From Chitinophagaceae bacterium (GTDB lineage Bacteria > Bacteroidota > Bacteroidia > Chitinophagales > Chitinophagaceae), in contig CAHJWK010000032.1 in the NCBI GenBank assembly GCA_903642275.1, forward strand, positions 1 to 38,848: DNA of 38,848 bases, in the 5' to 3' direction. The translations under genes and the position numbers were made by a program. How positions within the stretch are numbered: position 1 is the first letter of the stretch; the number at the start of each line of letters is the position of its first letter. Shown in pieces: positions 9,704 through 16,809 of the stretch. The notes under the pieces are model-generated. The model saw nothing but the letters and a program-made list of their open reading frames with translations. It was not told the DNA's origin and did not search any database.

Positions 9704-9976
9704 CAAAACCTTCTGCCAGTTACGTTTTACAGGGTTTCGGTTTAGAAAAACCTACTTTCATTTGCTGTTTATAAGGTATCCGTTAGCAAAAACCTTCCAC
9801 CGGTTGCAGTTTACAAGCTGCCGGATACAATAAACCTTCTGCCGGACGCGGTTTACAAGGTGTCGGTTAGTAAAAACCTTCTGCCGGTTGCGATTTATAA
9901 GATGCCGGGTGTATTTTACAAACTGCCGGTTAACAAAAACCTTTTGCCGGTTACAGTTTACAGGTTTTTGACTAAC
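9704..9976. repeat. 21-base tandem repeat array, 13 units in an A/B alternation
   Basis: Thirteen consecutive 21-base units were aligned by eye. Type A is close to AAAAACCTTCTGCCGGTTGCG and type B close to GTTTACAAGGTGTCGGTTAGT. The order is ABABABABABBAB, with one extra B unit at 9914-9934. Copies are diverged, so this is an old array. Because 21 is a multiple of three, both strands carry periodic seven-residue peptides: plus strand KNLLPVA/VYKVSVS, minus strand VFVNRQ-like heptads. Neither strand gives a credible complete gene: the plus frame has TAG at 9743 and no good start. The array abuts the 3' end of the peptidase gene. Confidence 0.85.
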
Positions 9977-10010
9977 AAAGCAAACTCTGCGAAGTTTGTG
10001 CTTTATAAAC

Positions 10011-11738
10011 TTACTTAATTTTAAAAACCGGGATGCGCATGTAAACCGGCTCGCTGTAAGGTGAGTGCGTATAAACAAAATACAATTGCTGATCTACAGA
10101 AGCAGCAAACGCTGTATCCGTTTTTTTCTTTTCTTTTAATTGATTGCGTATATCAGCATGTTGTTTTAAATAATCCGCTGCAACATCTTCCCACCTGTAG
10201 TCGCTGTAAAATTCTTTGCGCTGCAACACTGCATCAAAAAAGTTCCAGCTAAAATAACTGTCATCGGCTAACGGCTCCAAGGTTTCAACAATGTAACGGT
10301 TTGCATTTTGGTTAGTATAGATGAGATAATCACCTTTTAAAAATTGTGTTGAATCTTGTTTTGTTGTTAACTGAATATCATAATTGCGGTGATGTTTTTC
10401 ATAAGGCTTTGCAATGCTCTTATAATTATCAACTGTATAATATTCAACATAAATCGTTGTATCATTTTTAAGCTGATGCATGATTACCTTATTTAAATTC
10501 AAACGCTCAATCACTTCATGCCATCCATGCGGAATTATATACGCGGTTGGTTTTTGTACGCTGACAAAAGGCACATAAGTATTATAAAACTTAACCTGCT
10601 TTTCAAAAGGTTTTGAATGATTGTAATAATATCGCGGCAAGCCTGTAACATCACTTATTTTCATAGAAGTATCATAACCTTTAAAATCAACATATTCAAC
10701 CTTTGATGAATCAACCTTCCAGCTTAAAGCAAATGTTTGCTGTTGTTTAATTGAGTCAATCGAAGCCTTTCTTTTCTTAATAATATCATCAGCAAATTTT
10801 GATGCCTGTTCAATAACTGTTTGCATAAAAGCATAAGTACTTTTCACACGGTCAGCAAAAGGTTTCAGCATGTGCGTTTCCGGCACAAAGGCAATTGTTT
10901 CAAATAAAGATGCGTAACCGCTGCTATACCTCGGCGGATCATAAAATGCAGTCCAGCCTTGCTGCAAATTGCTTTCTTCAAAATTTACATACGGGCACAT
11001 CTGCCAGTTCTTTTCTTTCATGCCGCTATATAGAGCCGGGTCAAAAACATCATCTAAAAATTCACCGATTGCTCCTTCCAATTTATTATGCTGTGTTGTA
11101 AGCATCGTCATTGTGTGTTGATAATCTGCACCATCGCTTACATGATTATCAATAAAAATATCCGGGTTTAAAAGATGAAAGAGTTTTTCAAACGCAAACG
11201 CATTTTTAGAATCAGCTTTAATGAAATCACGGTTCAGGTCAAGGTTCTCTGCATTACCACGAAAGCCATAACTGTCAGGACCATTTTGATTTACTCTTGA
11301 AGTGTTGTTCCTGTTTAAACTTCCACCAATATTATAAACGGGAATTACAGCCAGCACAACATTATGAGGTGCTTTTATTTTCCCATTTGCTAAATCGCGC
11401 AGCAACATCATGCTGGCATCAATACCATCCGGCTCACCGGGATGAATACCATTGTTGATTAAGATAACAATCTTGTGCTGCTTATGCCACGCATCAACAT
11501 TAAAATTCTTATCACTAGAAAATAAAACAAGATTCAATGGATAACCTGCATCCGTTGTATCACCGGTTAATATTTTTAATGATGAATATGATTTAAAAAG
11601 TGCTTTATAATAAGCAATGCATTCAAAATAAGTTGCTGATTGTTTACTCTTACTTTTTTCAAACGGAGTTATTAAGTTTTGTGAATTTGTATTGATTACA
11701 TACATCAATATTAAAATAAGAAGACAAGTTTTTTGCAT
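10011..11738 (-). CDS. Secreted M14-family zinc carboxypeptidase-like protein
   Basis: This is a probable exported metallopeptidase. Numbered from the ATG at 11738, it has a signal peptide (about 1-19, MQKTCLLILILMYVINTNSQ). The M14 zinc motif HPGEPDG puts ligands at His99 and Glu102. NLNRDF-like residues (DLNRDF near 167-172) follow, and the third ligand candidate is His199 in DNHVSDG. These match the M14 carboxypeptidase fold; the C-terminal 250 residues are unassigned. The reading frame is open to a TTG at 11756, but the ATG gives a better signal peptide. The gene lies 84 bases downstream of rpsT and past its terminator, so it is probably transcribed separately. The substrate is unknown. 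Confidence 0.85.
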   Translation of the reverse strand: MQKTCLLILILMYVINTNSQNLITPFEKSKSKQSATYFECIAYYKALFKSYSSLKILTGDTTDAGYPLNLVLFSSDKNFNVDAWHKQHKIVILINNGIHPGEPDGIDASMMLLRDLANGKIKAPHNVVLAVIPVYNIGGSLNRNNTSRVNQNGPDSYGFRGNAENLDLNRDFIKADSKNAFAFEKLFHLLNPDIFIDNHVSDGADYQHTMTMLTTQHNKLEGAIGEFLDDVFDPALYSGMKEKNWQMCPYVNFEESNLQQGWTAFYDPPRYSSGYASLFETIAFVPETHMLKPFADRVKSTYAFMQTVIEQASKFADDIIKKRKASIDSIKQQQTFALSWKVDSSKVEYVDFKGYDTSMKISDVTGLPRYYYNHSKPFEKQVKFYNTYVPFVSVQKPTAYIIPHGWHEVIERLNLNKVIMHQLKNDTTIYVEYYTVDNYKSIAKPYEKHHRNYDIQLTTKQDSTQFLKGDYLIYTNQNANRYIVETLEPLADDSYFSWNFFDAVLQRKEFYSDYRWEDVAADYLKQHADIRNQLKEKKKTDTAFAASVDQQLYFVYTHSPYSEPVYMRIPVFKIK

Positions 11739-11770
11739 GATTAAATGTAATGGCAAACATCAATTGGTAC

Positions 11771-11797
11771 AAATAAAAATCCCCCGTTAAACGGAGG
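11771..11797 (-). terminator. Rho-independent terminator after rpsT
   Basis: Read on the minus strand, CCTCCGT-TTA-ACGGGGG forms a 7-base stem with one mismatch and a 3-base loop (11781-11797). It is followed by ATTTTTATTT (11780-11771). It lies 25 bases beyond the rpsT stop and separates rpsT from the peptidase gene. Confidence 0.75.
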
Positions 11798-11822
11798 AAT
11801 TATTTTAATAGACCTAAAGCTA

Positions 11823-12077
11823 TTATGCTGTTACTACAGGTTTCTTCGATAATTTTCTTTTCAAGTTGCCCGCTTTATTTTTATGTATTACTCCTTTTTT
11901 TGCAAGCTTATCAATCATAGAAATCACTGAAGGCAAACTTTCACCATAAGCTTTTTCATCTGTGTTAGCTTTCAAATCGCGTATAGCATTACGTGTTGTT
12001 TTGCCGTAGTATTTATTACGCTCCCTGCGTTTTGCAGCTTGTCTTGCATCCTTCTTTGTAGCTTTATGATTTGCCAT
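11823..12077 (-). CDS. rpsT: 30S ribosomal protein S20
   Basis: S20 is a small basic protein that binds 16S rRNA in the body of the 30S subunit. The 84-residue sequence begins MANHKATKKDARQ, contains the typical RRNKYY-like basic helix (RRERNKYYGKTTRNAI), and ends with the conserved HKNKAGNLKRKL. Length and composition are those of S20. It stands alone, divergent from sucA across 193 bases, with its own likely promoter and terminator. Confidence 0.97.
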   Translation of the reverse strand: MANHKATKKDARQAAKRRERNKYYGKTTRNAIRDLKANTDEKAYGESLPSVISMIDKLAKKGVIHKNKAGNLKRKLSKKPVVTA

Positions 12078-12095
12078 AACTTAAATTTCGGGCGG

Positions 12096-12128
12096 TAAAG
12101 ATAAGGAATTCGGTTTTTAAATTGCAAA
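12096..12128 (-). promoter_or_regulatory. Probable rpsT promoter (Bacteroidota type)
   Basis: On the minus strand TTTG (12128-12125) is followed after 21 bases by TATCTTTA (12103-12096), one base off the Bacteroidota -7 element TAnnTTTG. It lies 18 bases before the rpsT ATG. Confidence 0.5.
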
Positions 12129-12270
12129 AAACTGCTTTCAAATTTGATACTGCGTCATGCGGAATTTTAAATTTTGAATTCTTTAACCACTCTTTTCACT
12201 TCGAAATAATTATTTCTGCCTGTAAAATAAACGATATTTGCATAGTTAATTTTTACGATAAATTGTCCAG

Positions 12271-15042
12271 ATGAAGGATTTTTCTTACATAACAAATTCG
12301 CATCCCGCTTATATTGAAAACCTGTACCAGGATTTTGTAAAAGACCCAAACAGTGTTGATACCGAATTAAAAAAATTTTTTGAGGGATTTGATTTTGCAG
12401 TTATCAATGCAAACGGAAGTTTAAATGGCAAGCATACCAATGGTGTTGAAGTTTTGGGAAAACGGACGGCAGATGCTGCTGATACAACGGATTGGATGAA
12501 AGAAATACGGGTGTATCGTTTGATTCTTGGTTACCGGAATAAAGGTCATTTAATTGCAGATACTAATCCTATACGTAAGCGCAAAAATCGTGGCGCAAGC
12601 CTTGAACTTTCTTTTTTTGGTTTAAGTGAAGCTGATTTTGATAAAACTTTTGAAGCAGGTAACCTGCTCGGTCTCGGCAAAACAACACTTAAAAATATCC
12701 TTGACCATTTAAAAGCATGTTACGCATCGCATGTTGGCATCGAGTTTAAATACATCAGTGATCAAAAACAAATCGAATGGTTAACGAATGAAGTTGAAAA
12801 AAAATTCACTTATGCGCTTCCTATCGAAACAAAGAAAAGAATTCTTGAGAAGCTGAACCAGGGTGTGATGTTTGAAGAATTTTTGCAGAAAAAATATGTT
12901 GGGCAGAAGCGGTTTTCGCTTGAAGGTGGTGAAACAACAATACCTGCGTTAGATGCTATTATACAAACAGGCGCAGACAATGGCGTTGAAGAAGTGGTGA
13001 TTGGAATGGCGCATCGCGGCAGGTTAAATGTGCTTGCAAATATTATCGGCAAAACGTACGAACAAATATTCAGTGAGTTTGAAGGTACTGCCAAGCTTGA
13101 CCAGACAATGGGCAGCGGCGATGTTAAATACCACATGGGTTTTGGCAGTGATGTGAGCGCAAAAGATGGCAAAACGGTGCATCTTAAATTAATGCCTAAT
13201 CCATCGCATCTTGAAGCTGTTGACCCGGTTGTGGTTGGTTTTGCAAGGGCGAAAGCTGACCTTATTTATAACAGCGATTTTAATAAAATACTTCCTATAC
13301 TTATTCATGGTGATGCATCTTTAGCAGGCCAGGGAATTGTATATGAAGTGATTCAGATGAGTGATCTGCAGGGTTATTTTACAGGTGGCACCATTCATTT
13401 TGTAATCAATAATCAGATTGGTTTTACAACAGATTTTGATGATGCAAGAAGCTCTGATTACTGCACTTCATTGGCGGCTTCAATACAGGCGCCGGTATTT
13501 CATGTTAATGGTGATGACCCTGAAGCTGTTGTTAAATGTGTTGACATTGCAACGCGTTACCGTCAGCGTTTTAACCAGGATGTTTTTATTGATATGGTTT
13601 GTTATCGCAAGCATGGGCATAATGAAGGTGATGACCCAAAATATACGCAGCCGCACATGTATAAGCTGATTGAAGACCATCCAAACCCGCGTGAGGTTTA
13701 TACAACTTATTTAAAAGAACATGGAGAGCCGGATGCACAGGAACTTGCTCATAACATGGAAACAAAATTCTGGAATGATTTGCAGGAGCGTTTAGATGAA
13801 GTAAAGCAACATCCATTACCTTACAAATATCAGGAGCCTGAAAAATGGTGGCGCAGCTTGCGTAAAGCAACACCGGAAGATTTCGTTTCATCGCCGGATA
13901 CATCAATTAAAGAAGAAGAATTAAAAGAATTATTTAAAGGCTTGATGACATGGCCGCAGGAATTTCAGCCATTAAAAAAAATAGAAAAATTATTACAGGA
14001 TAAAATAAAATTATTTGATACAGAACATAAGATAGATTGGGCAACAGGCGAATTATTAGCTTACGCATCATTATTGCTTGAAGGAAATATTGTGCGCATG
14101 AGCGGCCAGGATGTTAAGCGTGGTACATTCAGTCATCGTCATGCCGTATTGCGCGATGAGAATACCGATAAAGAATATAACAGGTTAGACCACTTTAAAG
14201 ATAACCAGCAAAAGTTTCGTATTTATAATTCTTTATTAAGCGAATATGGTGTGTTAGGTTTTGAATATGGTTATGCTTTGGCAAACCCAAACGCATTGGT
14301 TTTATGGGAGGCGCAGTTTGGTGATTTTAGTAACGGAGCACAAACGATGATTGACCAGTTTATTGCAGGCGGCGAACAAAAATGGACTCGCATGAATGGT
14401 ATTGTTATGTTATTGCCTCATGGTTATGAAGGCCAGGGGCCAGAGCATAGCAGTGCACGCATAGAACGATATTTACAATTATGCGCACAATTAAATCTTG
14501 TTATAACAAACATTACAACAGCAGCTAATTTATTTCATGCTTTAAGAAGGCAATTAAAATGGGAATTCAGGAAACCATTAATTAATTTTTCACCAAAAGC
14601 TTACTTGCGTTACCCCGGCAGTTATAGTAAGCTTGAAGAATTTACCAATGATAGTTTTAAAGAAGTGATTGATGATGTAAATGTTGCTAATGTATCACAA
14701 ATTAAAAAAGTGTTGTTCTGTACAGGCAAATTATACTTTGAACTGGCGGAAAAAAAGCAAAAAGAGAACCGCAATGATGTTGCATTAATCCGTTTGGAAC
14801 AGGTATATCCATTACCTGTAAAACAATTAAGCGAACTCTATAAAAAGTATAATAAAGCAATATGGTTTTGGGTACAGGAAGAGCCTTTAAATATGGGGGC
14901 AGCATCTTTTTTGCAAATGAATTTAAAGGCAATCAATTATGGCATAATAAGCAGAAGTGCCAGCGCTTCTACAGCCAGCGGCTATATGAAAGTACATACG
15001 CAGGAACAGACACAAATTATTGAAACAGCATTTAGCATTTAA
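12271..15042 (+). CDS. sucA: 2-oxoglutarate dehydrogenase E1 component
   Basis: This is the thiamine diphosphate-dependent E1 of the 2-oxoglutarate dehydrogenase complex, which decarboxylates 2-oxoglutarate and passes the succinyl group to lipoyl-E2. The N-terminal segment (NSHPAYIENLYQDF, residues 9-22) matches the E1o E2-binding region. MAHRGRLN is at 246-253, HGDASLAGQG from 346, and NQIGFTT from 381, as in the TPP-binding E1 fold. The transketolase-like C-terminal half contains LPHGYEGQGPEHSSARIER. At 923 residues it is full length. sucB follows after 61 bases, so the two are probably co-transcribed. A weak -7-like GATATTTG lies at 12233-12240, but no good -33 partner was found. Confidence 0.98.
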   Translation: MKDFSYITNSHPAYIENLYQDFVKDPNSVDTELKKFFEGFDFAVINANGSLNGKHTNGVEVLGKRTADAADTTDWMKEIRVYRLILGYRNKGHLIADTNPIRKRKNRGASLELSFFGLSEADFDKTFEAGNLLGLGKTTLKNILDHLKACYASHVGIEFKYISDQKQIEWLTNEVEKKFTYALPIETKKRILEKLNQGVMFEEFLQKKYVGQKRFSLEGGETTIPALDAIIQTGADNGVEEVVIGMAHRGRLNVLANIIGKTYEQIFSEFEGTAKLDQTMGSGDVKYHMGFGSDVSAKDGKTVHLKLMPNPSHLEAVDPVVVGFARAKADLIYNSDFNKILPILIHGDASLAGQGIVYEVIQMSDLQGYFTGGTIHFVINNQIGFTTDFDDARSSDYCTSLAASIQAPVFHVNGDDPEAVVKCVDIATRYRQRFNQDVFIDMVCYRKHGHNEGDDPKYTQPHMYKLIEDHPNPREVYTTYLKEHGEPDAQELAHNMETKFWNDLQERLDEVKQHPLPYKYQEPEKWWRSLRKATPEDFVSSPDTSIKEEELKELFKGLMTWPQEFQPLKKIEKLLQDKIKLFDTEHKIDWATGELLAYASLLLEGNIVRMSGQDVKRGTFSHRHAVLRDENTDKEYNRLDHFKDNQQKFRIYNSLLSEYGVLGFEYGYALANPNALVLWEAQFGDFSNGAQTMIDQFIAGGEQKWTRMNGIVMLLPHGYEGQGPEHSSARIERYLQLCAQLNLVITNITTAANLFHALRRQLKWEFRKPLINFSPKAYLRYPGSYSKLEEFTNDSFKEVIDDVNVANVSQIKKVLFCTGKLYFELAEKKQKENRNDVALIRLEQVYPLPVKQLSELYKKYNKAIWFWVQEEPLNMGAASFLQMNLKAINYGIISRSASASTASGYMKVHTQEQTQIIETAFSI

Positions 15043-15103
15043 TCAACGCTTATTACTTTAGCTTGTTCTAATCACCATCAAAAATAATAAACAGAAATTA
15101 AGA

Positions 15104-16804
15104 ATGATTGAAATAAAAGTTCCAACTGTAGGAGAATCTATAAGTGAAGTAACATTATTAAAATGGCTAAAGAAAGATGGTGAATATGTTGACCGCGATG
15201 ATGTAATTGCAGAATTAGAAAGTGAGAAGGCAACTTTAGAAGTAAATGCTGAGCAAAGTGGCGTTATTAAGATTATTGCAAAGGAGGGTGACACTTTAAA
15301 CATCGGTGCTGTGCTTGCCAACATTGATGAGAAAGCTAAGCAGTCAACAGTCAACGGTCAACAGTCAACCGGCGTATCTAAAAATGTACAATCTGAAACT
15401 ATAAATAAGCCTGCTAAATCAAACGGGCTAAGCAGGCCGCAGATTATTACTGTACATGAACCTGAAGAAGAAGTGAAATTAGAAGAAACCAAAACAGAAT
15501 CAAAAAATAACGAAGCCGTGCCTGCGGGCAAAGGAATGATTGAATTAAAAGTGCCGACAGTTGGCGAATCTATAAGCGAAGTAACATTGTTGAAATGGGT
15601 TAAGCATACCGGGGATTTAGTTAAGAGGGATGAAGTGATTGCAGAGCTTGAAAGTGAGAAAGCAACTTTTGAATTAAATGCTGAAGAAGCAGGCGAATTA
15701 AAACAGGTTGCAAAAGAAGGTGATGTTTTAAAGATTGGTGATGTGGTTGGGGTGATTGATTCAAATGTGGCAGTGCCAGTTGGGAAGTCAGAAGTCAGAA
15801 GTCAGAAGTCAGAAGAAAGTAAAACTCAATCATCAGCAGGTGAAGTTAAGCAACCAGAAACAGGAAACCAAAAGCAGGAAACTGAAAACAAACAACTTGC
15901 AGTCGAAGTGCAGCAACCAAAAGCAACGCCACTTGCAAATGCAATGATTGCTGATAAAAAAGTAAACCAGTCAGAAATAAAACCAACAGGAAGCAATGGC
16001 AGAATATTAAAGCAGGATGTAATTGAAGCCTTATCACATCCTGCAAAACAATCATTCAACAACCAGGAATTATACAGCCGCAACGAACGCAGGGAACGTA
16101 TGAGCAACCTGCGAAAAACCATCAGCAAACGATTAGTTGAAGCAAAGAATACAACAGCTATGCTCACCACTTTTAACGAAGTGGACATGAGCCGCATTAT
16201 GGAAATACGCAAGCAATATAAAGATGCATTCAACAAAGCACATGGCGTTAATCTTGGCTTCATGAGTTTTTTTGCGAAAGCATGTTCCATTGCTCTGAAT
16301 GAATGGCCATTTGTAAATGCATATATTGATGGTGATGAATTGGTGTTTCATGATTATGCTGATATAAGTATTGCTGTTAGTACACCGCGTGGTTTAACAG
16401 TGCCTGTTATACGCAATGTTGAAAGCCTAAGCATGGTCGATATAGAAAAGAAAGTTATTGAGGTTGCCGGTAAAGCAAGAGACAGCAAACTAACTGCAGA
16501 AGATTTGCAAGGCGGAACATTTACTATTACCAATGGAGGTGTATTTGGTAGTTTGATGAGTACACCCATAATTAACCTTCCACAAAGTGCTATTCTTGGA
16601 ATGCATAAGATACAGGAGCGGCCAATGGCAATAAACGGACAGGTGGTAATTAAGCCAATGATGTACGTTGCATTAAGCTATGACCATCGTATAATTGACG
16701 GGAGAGAAAGTGTTAGCTTTTTAGTACGTGTAAAAGAGCTGCTTGAAAATCCTGAATTGTTATTGTTTAATAAAGACCCTATCAAAGCTTTGCTTGAATT
16801 ATAA
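15104..16804 (+). CDS. sucB: Dihydrolipoamide succinyltransferase E2 with two lipoyl domains
   Basis: This is the core E2 of the 2-oxoglutarate dehydrogenase complex. Domain order: lipoyl domain 1 (about 1-76, lipoyl Lys42 in ESEKATLE), linker, lipoyl domain 2 (about 145-219, Lys186 in ESEKATFE), linker, peripheral subunit-binding domain (about 273-310), and catalytic acyltransferase domain (about 325-566) with DHRIIDG at 527-533 (His528, Asp532). The two lipoyl domains are very similar, suggesting internal duplication; E. coli SucB has only one. The linkers contain 7-base tandem DNA repeats at 15342-15369 and 15784-15811. Linkage to sucA decides 2-oxoglutarate over pyruvate as substrate. It is convergent with the CHAT gene, with 5 bases between stops. 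Confidence 0.95.
   Translation: MIEIKVPTVGESISEVTLLKWLKKDGEYVDRDDVIAELESEKATLEVNAEQSGVIKIIAKEGDTLNIGAVLANIDEKAKQSTVNGQQSTGVSKNVQSETINKPAKSNGLSRPQIITVHEPEEEVKLEETKTESKNNEAVPAGKGMIELKVPTVGESISEVTLLKWVKHTGDLVKRDEVIAELESEKATFELNAEEAGELKQVAKEGDVLKIGDVVGVIDSNVAVPVGKSEVRSQKSEESKTQSSAGEVKQPETGNQKQETENKQLAVEVQQPKATPLANAMIADKKVNQSEIKPTGSNGRILKQDVIEALSHPAKQSFNNQELYSRNERRERMSNLRKTISKRLVEAKNTTAMLTTFNEVDMSRIMEIRKQYKDAFNKAHGVNLGFMSFFAKACSIALNEWPFVNAYIDGDELVFHDYADISIAVSTPRGLTVPVIRNVESLSMVDIEKKVIEVAGKARDSKLTAEDLQGGTFTITNGGVFGSLMSTPIINLPQSAILGMHKIQERPMAINGQVVIKPMMYVALSYDHRIIDGRESVSFLVRVKELLENPELLLFNKDPIKALLEL
15342..15369 (+). repeat. Heptamer repeat (AGTCAAC)4 inside sucB
   Basis: Four tandem 7-base copies: AGTCAAC, AGTCAAC, GGTCAAC, AGTCAAC. 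They are translated in the linker after lipoyl domain 1 ([12 protein letters not shown]). The same element, also four copies, occurs at 26649-26676 in an unrelated gene. Confidence 0.9.
15784..15811 (+). repeat. Heptamer repeat (GAAGTCA)4 inside sucB
   Basis: Four perfect copies of GAAGTCA plus a partial fifth (GAAGAAA). They are translated in the linker after lipoyl domain 2 as a Ser/Glu/Lys-rich stretch ([12 protein letters not shown]). A looser GAAACAGG/GAAACTG-type repetition follows at about 15856-15889. Confidence 0.92.
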
Positions 16805-16809
16805 TGCAG

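Noticed and set aside
9704-9976. Possible CRISPR array (42-base period)
   Set aside because: Repeats are degenerate and contiguous with no unique spacers, and no cas genes are present.
9758-10078. Minus-strand 106-residue basic ORF over the 21-base repeat array
   Set aside because: It is generated by the repeat having a period divisible by three, overlaps the 3' end of the peptidase gene in another frame, and its heptads follow the DNA repeat; no independent sign of coding.
12233-12240. GATATTTG as sucA -7 promoter element
   Set aside because: One base off consensus and without a TTTG at the expected -33 distance; not strong enough to list.
15826-16290. Minus-strand 154-residue ORF within sucB
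   Set aside because: Antisense shadow of a clear E2 gene, with no start context and no recognised domain.
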